Below are positions 45,125 to 55,600 of a stretch of 64,000 nucleotides of DNA, one piece after another. The notes beneath the pieces were generated by a model. It was not told the origin of the DNA. It did not search any database and saw only the letters and a list, made by a program, of their open reading frames with translations. The first letter of the stretch is position 1. Every line of letters begins with the position of its first letter. Location: assembly GCA_004335835.1 (NCBI GenBank), contig RWJK01001545.1:21273-85272 (forward strand), written 5' to 3'. Source of the DNA: Scenedesmus sp. ARA3 (Eukaryota; Chlorophyta; Chlorophyceae; Sphaeropleales; Scenedesmaceae). The position numbers were made by a program, and so were the translations under genes.

Positions 45125-47569
45125 ATGGCGCACGCTAGCATACTCTCGCAAAGAGCAACTGGCTGTAGGCTAACCAAAAGTCAGACCAGATGTGCCAGCG
45201 CACGAATGCATCTGTCCATCCCGGCGCCGTTCGGAAGCAGCAGCAGCAGCAGCAACTGCAGCAGCAGCAGCCTGGCAGCTCGCGCTTCACCACCCAGACT
45301 CGTGGCCAACCGCCGGGTGGTTGTCCAGGTGAATTTCTGTAGCAGATGGTTTGCTCTTGAGGTATGATTCTGGCTGTATCATGTCCTCAACAGCTGGTGC
45401 GCACTGCAGGTGGCCAAGCCTAGCAACCCCTCACCTTCACCAGATAGCAGCGAGCCCAGCAGCAACGTACCTAGCAGCGCACCCACCAACGAAAATGCGG
45501 CAACACCAATCTACAACGCTGCTGACAGCGCCCCAGGACCCCCTACAGCAGCAGCAGGCTCAGATGCAGCTGATACAGGTAGCAGCGGTGCTGTGCCTGC
45601 TGCGCCCTCAGTCACTGGTGGCGGCGGCGGTGGTGGTGCGCAGCGGGCAGCAGCAGGTGGAGGCGGCGGCGGCGGAGGCGGCAACCAGTCGGTGAGTGTC
45701 GTGTCCGTCAGTGTCGGGGCTCGTGCGCAGCATAACGGCAACGAACGAGCTTGCAGGCATGAGGCATGGCTGCTGTGCAGCTGGTGCTTGGAGGTGCCCT
45801 GGGCTGCTGCTGCGGCCTCCCAGACTTGACAGTACTAATGCCAACAACACAGATCCAGTGAATCCTTAGCAAGTGCATTTGTGTACGCTACATGATTTGA
45901 ATGTCGCCGCCGTCTTTGCTCACAGCAGATGTCTGTCACTGTACCGCCCATCCATATGTTTGACCCGCGCCCACAGGTTGCGCTGCTCACGCGCTTCAAC
46001 GGCGTGGGCTACACCTTTGTGCTGGCAGGCTTCCTCAAGATCGTCACAGTGGGCGGCCTGGCCGCGTCATCGCCTGTTGACACCGCGCGCACCGCCTTTG
46101 GCAAGGCCAGCCCGTACCTGATGGTGCCTGTGGGCCTGGCCATGTGCTGGGTGGCCAAGCAGGTGAGGTGACAACAGCGCAGCACGCCATGCGGCTGCGG
46201 CTGCTGCTGCTGACATGGGCTGCTTCAGGACGGGTGCTGTTGTGGCAGGAGGCGCTGCCAGCAGCAGATGCTTGAGCTTTTGTGAGTAAAGACTTTGGTG
46301 GCTACAACGGACGTGTGCTGCTGCCACTACTGCTGCTGTTGCAGGTCACTGATACTGGGCTGCATGAGAGCAAGCGCTTTCTGCAGTATATGGTGGGCGT
46401 GCTGGTGCTACTCTACTTTGGGCTGGTCAAGCTCATGTTCAAGTGAGGACCAGGCGGGACCGCAAGGGGCAGGGCTGCTGCTGGGGTGTCATGGGGCAGG
46501 CTGCTGGTACTTGGGCTATGGGTCCTGCAAGCCAGTCAGTCATGCAGCTGATGGTGCAAGCCAGGCGTGCCGTGCTGCCTGCCAGCTGCAGCTGTTGCAT
46601 CCTGTTCCTTGTGCTGCTGTGCTGCTCAGGCAGGCGGCGTCACTGTGGCATGCTTGACACCTGGTGCGCTGTTGCCGTGCTGCAGGTATGAGCCTGACAG
46701 CGAGTGGGTGCGGCGGCCGCGGCCCCGCCTGCCTGGCCCCATGTCAGACCTGAGGGCGCAGCTGGGGGACAAGGACCTGCTGGCAGGTGAGGCGGCAGCA
46801 CGCAACACGTGCTATTACTGACAGCCAGGCCTTGGTTGTATTTGTGCGTAACCATGCGTGGACAGGGGTAACAGGCACTGTCTACGAACCCATGATCGCT
46901 GTTCTGCACTTTATGAGCAGATGGATCACCATCATAGGCTGTTTCTGCTTGCTTACACCTGCTGACCTGCACCTGCGCTGCTGCTGCCGCTGCTGCTGCA
47001 GGCGCTGGCGCGCTTGCCGACAGCCGCTCCTACCAGCCTGACAAGCCGGGGCGTGAGCTGTACGATGACGTGGCCTGGTACGAGGGCCGCTACCCCTCAC
47101 AGCTGGCTGAGGGCAGGCCGCGCGGCAGCAGGGGCGCGGAGCGATCTGCTCGCATGAGCGCGCGCGCTGCAGCGGCAGCAGGCTCAGACACAGGTGAGCA
47201 TGCCAGCAGTGCAGCAGGTGCAGTGCTGGAGGTGCCACACGCGCAGCTGGTGTCAGCTGCTGCTGCATTGCTTGCGTAAGGCCGTCGACACACGCAAGCG
47301 TTGTGCGCTGCCCAATGACGCCAACACATGCTGCGCCTGTGCCAAGCACACGCCGCCAGCACGTTTCCACTCAAAGCTGTTGTGCTGCGGTTGCCTGTGC
47401 CTCTGTCCCTGCCTTGCACTTGCGTGCAGACGCGGAGTATGCCGAGTATGCGGCAGGCCTTGATGACTACCTGCGCACACGAGGCGCTGCGGGGCCCGAC
47501 CCTGACCGCGCGGACCGCCCAGTAGCAGCCAAGGTGGCCAACAGGCGCAGCTATCTGTCCGACAAATGA
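45125..47569 (+). CDS. Unrecognised plastid-targeted membrane protein
   Basis: Seven exons (45125-45328, 45410-45691, 45926-46162, 46345-46442, 46686-46786, 47002-47193, 47430-47569) sum to 418 codons. Residues 1-68 are a plastid-type transit peptide rich in Ser, Ala and Arg. A Gly/Ser/Pro-rich disordered region follows to about residue 160, including a poly-Gly stretch. Three hydrophobic segments come next: near 185-207 (FVLAGFLKIVTVGGLAA), near 222-240 (YLMVPVGLAMCWVA) and near 257-272 (YMVGVLVLLYFGLVKLMF). The C-terminal part is soluble and rich in Arg, Asp and Tyr (RELYDDVAWYEGRYPSQL, then AEYAEYAAGLDDYLRTRG). I do not recognise the family. A thylakoid or envelope location is an inference. 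The third exon could start 3 bp later. Confidence 0.72.
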
Positions 47570-48596
47570 GCAGCGCTGCTCTGCTAGCCGAGCTGCGGAG
47601 TGGCAGAGGCGCACAGCTGGTGCTGGCTGGGCCTGGCAGGCAAGGGCTATGACTGCACGCGGGGGCGTGCAAGATGGCGCTTGAGTATCGCGCTGGCAGG
47701 CTGCTAGGATGGTTGTGGAGGGTGACCAACGGGACCTGCTGATGCAACGTGCCAAGCAGTGCATGGTATCAAGCTCCTATGGTGTGGCCGCAGCACTGTT
47801 GCTGAGCGGTGATGACGTCCAGGTCTGGGTCATGCGTCTGTGGGGTTGGCCACATTTTGTCGAGCGGCTCTTGCTGTTTTCCTCGTTACGTGCTTGAGCT
47901 GGTGGGCGGCCCCTGCGAAGATATAGCACCGTTGCTTTGCGCATGTCGAACTAGCGTGCAACGGATGGTGCCGCAATGCCAGGTTGTGTGCTGACGTCTG
48001 TTTGAGAGCCTGGCAACGGCTTAAGGTTTGACGCGACTGATGTGTGTTTCTGATCGTTCTGAGCTTGATCTTAGTTGGGCTGACTGTTGCCTGTGGAATT
48101 GAGCTTGTCCCCTGCTGGGCTAGGCCTGGCCTGTGAGAGTCCTGCAAACACGCGCAGTGCCAGTGACTGAGCTGCTTGCCTGTACATTACCATGTTGGCT
48201 GGGGACGAAAGTCTTTGTGTGTATTGTGTTATCCTGTTCAGTGCACCTACAAATTTTGTTTACGCTCATGTGGATATCAGGTCCACTGGCAGTTTTGTGT
48301 TACTCCAGGTTACACCCTGAGCCCCGCGGTTGTCATGACGCTGAAATGTTATGCTGCTTTAGGTGAACCTCAGCTTGCCGAGGCAACAAACGTGCTCTGT
48401 ATCGCTTACTCGCTCCTGTGCTGCAGCTTGTATGCCTTTACCATTGAAGCCACAAAGCAAGACAGCAGCAGCAGCAGAGCACGCTGTCAAGGGGTTCCCC
48501 GTCGCGTGTGAACACACCTCTGGGCATATCTACAGCGAGGTTGACTGCTTTGAGCTTACTGTTACCTCTTGTATCGTCACACAGCAACCAGCAGCA
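47570..48596. other. Intergenic region, no gene supported
   Basis: About 1 kb between two plus-strand genes. The frame of the uS17 gene remains open upstream to about 48363, but lacks a convincing earlier start. Otherwise nothing recognisable. Confidence 0.45.
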
Positions 48597-49070
48597 ATGG
48601 GCGGCAGCAGATTTGTAGGAAGGGTGGTCTCGAACCGCATGCAGAAGACCGTAGTGGTTGCTGTAGACTATGTAGTATGGCGACCCAAGATCAAAGCTTA
48701 TGAGAAGCGCACATCCAAGCACTTTGCGCACGATGAGCGGCAGAAGTGCGACATAGGTGACACAGTTCGCATCAAGTCTACCAAACGGCTCAGCAAGCAC
48801 AAGAGCTACGCAGTGGAGGAAATCCTACGCAAAGTCAACGTTTACAGCCCGGAGTTCGGCGCACAGCAGGTAGCAGCAGCAGAGGCAGCAGCAGCAGCAG
48901 GTAGCAGAAGCAGGGTGGACATAGCTGAGGAGCAGCACAAGCAGGCACAGGAGAGGTTGTTACACCTGCACAGTCTGAGAGCAGAGTACAACCAACACCA
49001 AGCAGCGGCAGAGCTTGCTGGAGGCAGCAGCAGCAGCAGCACTAGCAACAGCACCTCGCAAGGGAGCTGA
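48597..49070 (+). CDS. RPS17: Organellar (bacterial-type) small-subunit ribosomal protein uS17, probably mitochondrial
   Basis: Single exon, 157 residues, starting MGGSRFVGRVVSNRMQKTVV. The OB-fold core is typical of bacterial-type uS17: GRVVSNRMQKTVVVAVDY, RTSKHFAHDE and CDIGDTVRIKSTKRLSKHKS. uS17 binds 16S-type rRNA helices early in small-subunit assembly. No clear N-terminal transit peptide is present, as is common for mitochondrial S17 homologues, so mitochondrial rather than plastid use is favoured. After the core there is a 65-residue extension of Ala/Gln/Ser-rich and helical sequence (EEQHKQAQERLLHLHSLRAE) that bacterial uS17 lacks. The gene has no introns, unlike most neighbours. Confidence 0.88.
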   Translation: MGGSRFVGRVVSNRMQKTVVVAVDYVVWRPKIKAYEKRTSKHFAHDERQKCDIGDTVRIKSTKRLSKHKSYAVEEILRKVNVYSPEFGAQQVAAAEAAAAAGSRSRVDIAEEQHKQAQERLLHLHSLRAEYNQHQAAAELAGGSSSSSTSNSTSQGS

Positions 49071-50739
49071 TGCGCTGTGCCTGTTACATTGGTGCAAATG
49101 TGCGTCGCCTCCAGCAATCAGTGCAGCATAACTTTCAGCTGCCTGCAGCATAACCCTTGCACCAGCTGTGGCCCGCAGCAACCAGCACGCAGCTGCGGAG
49201 GGCCATCTCTGCCAGCACAACTGCAGCAGGCTGCTTGCGGCTGTGCTCTGTTTCCTATCAGTTGTCACCAGGGAGACCGGGTGGCCCCATGGACCACAGC
49301 AAGATACCTGTCTGGAAGTGTCAGAGATTTGGGTGTGAGCTTGGATTGTCGGCATGCAAGGCAGATACAGCAGTGCTGTGAGGCCATCTTTCAGGTGTGG
49401 TTTTCCCCTTTGTACTGCCGCAGCAGCAGCCATGGCACTGCAACATGTGCTGGGGGCCTGCACTGCACTGATGCGAGAGGCTGGTCGTGATCAGCAGTGG
49501 GTGGCTTGAACGCGGCCACATGACTAGCATGCTGCTGGCAGATCAGCTGTAAGGTCCGATTTGTGGGAGGCAGTGTTCTCTTGTTTGATAGATGGGTGCA
49601 GAGCTTACTCTGTTTGCTCGATTCTTGTGTGCATGATCTAACTATGCCGGCCATTGTGCTGTTCATGCTGGCACTGGTCTTATTGCAGCATGGGTTCACA
49701 GCACATTTGCACAGGCGGGGGCGGTGGTGAACCCCTGTCAGTGCTGCAGCTTGTCAGTGCAAGCCAGCAGCTGCATCATGGCCGTGGCGTTCATGCAAGT
49801 CGTGTTACGCGTCTGCTGCTCTACTAGTGCAGGGACTTGTAGAGTTGTGGACGTGCCCATGGCACTGCATAGCTGGTGTGGCTTGTACCGTGTGCACCGC
49901 ATGGCATGCTGTGTAAAGGAACGGCGCTGTCAAAGCAAACTCTGGTATCACTGGCTGAAGCAACCAGGGTGGTACATATGTTGACCGCACATGATCAAAG
50001 AACACAGCGATGTATGCCTGCAGACACATGCCAAAATCATGCAAGAGATGTAGCCCAACAAGGCGAAGCACGCAGCACAAGAGCATTGTGGAGCATTGTA
50101 CAGCATTATACAGCATCCCCACCCCACCAGCCGCTGATGCTGGTGCATGGGCGTGTACCGGCTGCACGCCACCGCCCCGGGCTGGGCCAGCACAATGTCA
50201 AAGTGGCCACCTCACAGCACATAGGAAACAGCTGTTGGCGCAGCACAGGACCGTTACTCAGCAAGACAGCAAACCAGTTGGGCTGCACGCAAGCAACTGC
50301 ACACGTCAGGCGAAACTGGCCAAGAGCTTTGGCCTGATTGAGTGCAGTTGCTGAGCACTGTTGGCGAGTGGCTGGCAGCCTGTCAGATGGCACCACCAAT
50401 GGTGGCAGCCGCACAAGTCTCAGCTGCACTGGTGAGCACTGCGCATGCCCAACTCCCACCACACATCACACCTGACACGCAGCTGGAGTACCGTCAGCAG
50501 CTGCTGTTAACATGGAGTTTGCAGAGTTTTTTTAGCATGTGAAGCAGATGGAAGTAGTCGAACGAAGTGGCCTTAGCAGCGTCACCCATGCTCATGCTCC
50601 ACATGCCACCACAGCAATTGCTGCAAGTTGCAGTGCAGGCATACTGAGCCCATGCTCTGCAACAGCCAGCTGCCGCTGCTATGAGCAAACACCAGCCAGC
50701 CACCAAGACACGCAGCCTCCGCAGGCCTGTGCAACGATC
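49071..50739. other. Convergent intergenic region
   Basis: The uS17 gene (plus) and MOCS3 (minus) converge here. About 1.7 kb with no supported coding sequence. A TGTAA at 49548-49552 may serve the uS17 transcript. Confidence 0.45.
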
Positions 50740-50923
50740 TTACAGCACAGGCATGGCGCTGTCCACCTCAGCCGCCCACGCCTCATAGCCGCCCACCACA
50801 TCCACAGCAAGCACGCCAGCCTGGCGCAGCCGCTCCACTGCCAGTTGCGAGTGGTTGCCGCGCCTGCACAGCACCACCACATGCTGGCTGCTACTGCTGT
50901 TGGATGTACCATTGCTTATGCTG

Positions 50924-50955
<32 letters not shown>

Positions 50956-52398
50956 GTCGTGCTGCTGTGCTGCTGCGCTGCTTGCCCCGCACAGCGCCAG
51001 CACCTCAGGCAGGCGCTGCTCCAGCTGCAGGTAGGGCACGCTCACCGCGCCACGCAGCGACATCACCGCAAACTGCTCCGGTGGGCGCACGTCCAGCAGC
51101 ACCAGCGCCTTTGCACCCTCGTCTGGCTGCTGCTGCTGCTGCTGCTGCTGCTGGGGAAGGCCGTCCTGACGTGCGGTCCCATCTGCTGCTGCTGCTGCTG
51201 CCTGCAGCAGCTGCGCAGCCTGCGCTGCCGTGAGCCGCTGCTCGGGCGGCAGCACCGCCAGCGGCACCGGCGGCCCATCATTTGCAGTCTGGCCGCCAGT
51301 GAACGCCGCGTAGTCATACGCTGCCACGCCCTCCCTGGTCATGCCTCCCTCGCCGCATGCTGCGCAGCCCGGGGCCTTGCCCCGCAGCTTGATGCTGCTG
51401 AAGCGGCCTGCCAGCGCATCATACAGCAGCAGCTTGCCTGCCAGGGGCTGCCCCACACCACCCACCAGCTTGACTGCCTCTACTGCCTGCAGCACGCCCA
51501 TCACACCTGGCACCGGGCCTAACACCCCTGCATCAGCACACCGGCTGCAGTTGGCGGCGGCTGGGCACTCCGGGAACAGGCAGCGGTAGCAGGGGCAGTT
51601 GCTGCCGGCGTTGTAGACGGTCAGCTGGCCGTCTGTGCCGACTGCTGCTGCCGATACGAGCGGCACGCCACATGCAACGCAGGCGTCATTAATGAGGTAG
51701 CGCGTGGGCGCATTGTCGCTGGCATCAATCACCACGTCATACTGCGAGATGATGCCCACTGCATTGCTCGGGGTGAGGCCCTGCAGATGTGTGTCCACTG
51801 CCACTGAGGAGTTGAGTGCGGCTACTGCTGCTGCTGTTGACGCCGCCTTGTGCATGCCGAGGCGCTGCTCACTATGGCTGACCTGCCTGTGCATGTTGCT
51901 GAGCTCCACCACATCATGGTCCACCAGGCCCAGCTTCCCCACGCCTGCAGCTGCCAGGTACAGTGCTGCAGGCGAGCCCAGGCCTCCGCAGCCCACTATG
52001 AGCACGCTGCTGCTGCAGAGCCGCCCCTGGGCTGCAATGCCAAAGCTGGGCAGCAGCAGCTGGCGGCTGTAGCGCTCCACTTGCGCCTTGGAGAGGCCAT
52101 GCAGTGCCTGGTGTGGGTTGCTGTTGCTGCTGGCTGTTGCCTGCTCTGCTGCCGCTCCTTCTGACTGCTGCTGCAGACTTCCTGCAACTGCTTGACTGGG
52201 GCATGCAGAGCATACTGCTTGGGCTGCACAACCATTGCTGCTGTTGTCATGCGTTGAAGGTAGTGCTGCTGCTGCTGCTACTGCTGCTGGTGCCACGCCA
52301 TCGGCTGTCCTTGCGCTAGTCGCCAGTTGCGCCCTCAATGTAGCTAACTCTTCGCGGAGCAGCGCGTTGTCATGCCGCAGCTGTTCCACGTCTGCCAT
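50740..52398 (-). CDS. MOCS3: MOCS3/UBA4/CNX5: adenylyltransferase and sulfurtransferase
   Basis: Single exon. E1-like enzyme that adenylates and then thiolates the C-terminus of small ubiquitin-like carriers (MOCS2A for molybdopterin synthesis, URM1 for tRNA thiolation), in the cytosol. The start at 52398 gives 552 residues beginning MADVEQLRHDNALLREELAT, as in the family; an ATG 29 codons earlier is in frame but adds non-family sequence. Domains: MoeB/ThiF-like with VLIVGCGGLGSPAALYLAAA, DVVIDASDNAPTRYLIND, zinc CxxC pairs CYRC and CAAC, and the catalytic loop RCADAGVLGPVPG. The rhodanese domain has LLDVRPPEQF and the active-site loop VVLCRRGNHSQLA with its persulfide cysteine. Between and inside the domains lie poly-Gln and poly-Ala insertions encoded by CAG-type repeats. 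Confidence 0.93.
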
Positions 52399-52656
52399 GG
52401 TGCGGTTGCTCAGGTTGGCACCGGTTGTAAACGTTCTTTCACCGCTTAGCGTGTTATCTCCATCACACGCCAAATAAAAGTTCATTAAGCGTACACAGCA
52501 AGCAGAAACTTCAGCTTGGACAGGACTCAGTGGCCTCTTAGTGACCTTTCAGAGGGTCAGTCAGGCTAGGGTTCTGGGACAAGGAGGAGACCTCTGGAGG
52601 TGCACCACAGGCAGTTACACCTGCCACACCGTCGTTGCGACCCTGACAACCCTCTG
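52399..52656. other. Short spacer between MOCS3 and the RS-rich gene
   Basis: About 260 bp between two minus-strand genes. It contains the TGTAA-type motif at 52615-52619, so the upstream gene probably ends here and MOCS3 has its own promoter. Confidence 0.45.
52615..52619 (-). terminator. TGTAA polyadenylation-type signal
   Basis: TTACA on the plus strand, TGTAA on the minus strand, about 40 bp after the stop of the RS-rich gene. This is the usual chlorophyte polyadenylation motif at the expected place. Confidence 0.45.
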
Positions 52657-55600
52657 TCACCGCACGCACACGTGGTGCTGCCCTAATCCACCCAAACTGC
52701 TGCTGCTGCTGCCGACATCAGCACACGCCAGGTGCGCTGCAGCAATCGCACCGCCTGGCCCGCCACCGCCACCATCACCTCCCGCTGCCCCGCTGCCACC
52801 GCTGCTGCCCAGGCTGGAGCCACCCCGCCCAACACCACCCTGGTTGCCGCCTGCTGCCCCTGGGTCAGCTGCGCTGCCTCCGGCGGCACCGCCAGGCCCC
52901 GCTTGATGAGCTGCTGCTGCTGCTGCTGGCGCGCCATGCACCTCCACCAGGTTCATGATGGCGTCAGCAGCCTGGCGTGCAATGTCCAGCACGGAGGGCA
53001 GGTCCCACAGCCCTGCCTCAAAGCCCACAGCAAGGATGAGCTGACCCACGCGGTGTGCAGCAGCCAGCGCTGATGCACTGATGGCACTGCTGCCAACAGC
53101 AACTCCAGTGCCAGCTGCAGAGCCACCAGCAGCCGCGCCAGCCTGACCAGCAGCACCAGCCGCCGCTGCTGCTGCTGTGGCGGCCGAGCGTGCCTTGGCT
53201 TCCGCTGCTGCCTCTGCTGCTGCAGCGGCGGCAGCTGCCCGCCCCGTCTTCTGCAGGTATGCCTCATTCGCCTCTGCCACTGCCGCCCAGTGGTCAGTCA
53301 GCGTGATGTACTCCTGCACGCCATCTGCCAGGTCTGCCCTGTCGTTGGCCCTGCTGCTGCCCTCCGCCGCAACAGGCACCAGCTCCACTGCAGAGCTGGC
53401 ACTGTTCTGCGTGCCTGACTCCCCAGGCGAAGGGCCACCAATGGGGGCTCGTGCAGCAGCACGCGTCCCCGGTGCGCGTGCTGCAGGTGCTGCCATAGAG
53501 CCCGGCCCGCCTGCAGCGCCGCCAGCCGCACCCCCTGCTGCCGCCCCGCCCGTGCCGGCCGCATCTGCAGCTGCCGCCGCAGCCACCGCAGCGCTGGCGG
53601 CCGGCGAGGTGTTGAGTGTGAGGTTGCGCAGCGTGGTGTTGAAGCCCTGCGTCTTGACAAACAGCAGGTTCATGCTGGCCACTGCCTCCAGCTTCTCAGC
53701 CAGCAGCCGCACCGCAGTGAAGGCGTAGTCCAGGGCAGCCATGGCTGACGGCGCCGCACTGCCCGCGGCCTTGCGCCGGCTGGCACGCTGCACCATCTGC
53801 TGCTTGGCCAGCTTGGCGCAGCTGCGCACGGTGTTGGCTGCCTCGCTGAGGTTGTTCTTGTAGGCCTGCTGCTTGCTGATGCTGGCCACGCCCACGCCGC
53901 CGCTGCCCGCGAAGCTGTGCGCCCACTCCAGGTACTTCATGCCGCTGGACAGCTGCAGCAGCAGCGCGCGCACGTCCCAGCCGTGGCTGGCAGCCAGCTT
54001 GGCGGCGCTGCTCTTCAGCGTGGACGCCTCCAGCTCCAGCGTGGCGCTGCTCCTGCGGGAGGGCAGCCAGGGACCGGGCGAGCAGCAGCAGCAGCAGCAG
54101 CCAAGAGCAGCACTGAGGAGCAGCTCAACCACTACTGAACCGACAGCACATACTGCAATGCAGGCAGCAGCAGCGGCCTGCAGCGGATGCAAGGCAAGGC
54201 ATACCGAACTGAGGGCAAACCACATGCGCAGCAAGGGCGTACCCAACATACGGTGAGGGCAACTCTGCGCCAGCAGCCCCTGTCAGCTCACTTGAATGAC
54301 GCAGTGTCCAGCGTGGACAGGTTGTGCTGCAGTGCCTCCAGCGCCACAGTCTGGTACTCGGCGTTGCAGTGCCCAGCCTCCACCACGCTGGAGCGTGCAG
54401 CAGAAGCAGGAGAGCCCACCACAGGCCCGGGAGACAGCGGGGCCATATGTGGTGGCGTGCGGCCCCGAGCAGCAGCACCGCCTGCACTGCCAGGCCCCCT
54501 GTCTGAGCCGGCTGGCGACACCTGCAGCTGCGGCGGCCGCCGCCCAAACTGCCGCCCAGTGCTGCCGCTGCGTGCACGCGCAGGCTGCTGCCCCGATGCT
54601 CCTGCGGCTGCAGCACCTGCGGCGCCGCCCTTGTGCCGCTGCCGCTCCTGCTGCACAGCTGCAGGACTGTCCCTGCCGTGCTGCTGCTGCGCGCCTGCTG
54701 CTGCTGCTGGTGTGGGTGTGTCGTCGATCTCCATATCCACGTCCAGCTCCTCAGGCAGCACGCTGCTGGGCAGCCGGCCCCCAGGCAGCCCCGCACTGCC
54801 GCTGCCGCCGCCACCACCCTGCCAGCTGTCCCCAAGCATCGCAGGAGGCGTCAGCGCCGCCTGCTGCTGCTGCTGCTGCAACCCTGCGGCACGGCTGGCC
54901 CCACCGCGCGCTTGGCTGCCAGATCCCTGCTGCTGGCCGGGGCGCTTCTGGCTAGCAGCAGCTGCTGCTGCACCACCAGCGCTGCCGGCAGCGCCTCTCT
55001 CCGAAGAGCCTCCTGCTGCTGAGTCCCTGCGCAGCCGCTTGGTGCTGTGGCTGTTGTCCGGCGAGGAGGCGCGGTGGCTGCGTCCGCCTGCAGCGCTGCT
55101 GCGCCCGGCAGCAGCTCCGCCTGCGCTGCTGGTTTGCTTGGCTTCCGAGCCGCCAGCTTTTGCAGCAGCCGCCTCGCCGGGGCCTGCCTGCAGCAGCAGC
55201 TTGGTCTTGGCGTCCCACTTGTTGCCGTACCTGTCATGCACGGAGCCATCCCTGCCCCGCCAGTAATGCAGTGCGGGGTCTGCTGGTGGAGGGTTGGGGC
55301 AGTACATGGGGTTGGTGAAGCTGCCGATGCGCTTCTCAACCCCGTCTGGGCGCTTGCCGCTGCTGCTGCTGCCGCCTGCTGCTGCGCCTGCCGCCTGCTG
55401 CTTGTCCTTGAGCCTATCTGGTGGCCCCACTGCAGCGGCTGCTGGCTTATCTGCCTTGTCCCTTGAGCGAGCTGGCTCCCTGTCCCTGCTCCTGTCCCTG
55501 CTCCTGTCCCTAGCTGCCTCCTTGTCCCTGTTTCTGCTCCGGTCCCTGCTCCTGTCCCGACTCCTGTCCCGCGGCGCTGGCCGCTCCCTGCTTCTGTTCC

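Noticed and set aside
44953..45177. Minus-strand open frame starting opposite the first exon of the plastid membrane protein
   Set aside because: It overlaps the well-supported transit-peptide exon on the plus strand and has no domain or splice support.
52399..52485. Earlier in-frame ATG for MOCS3 at 52485
   Set aside because: The family normally begins with a coiled N-terminus like MADVEQLR at 52398; the 29 earlier codons have no family resemblance, although use of the upstream ATG cannot be excluded.
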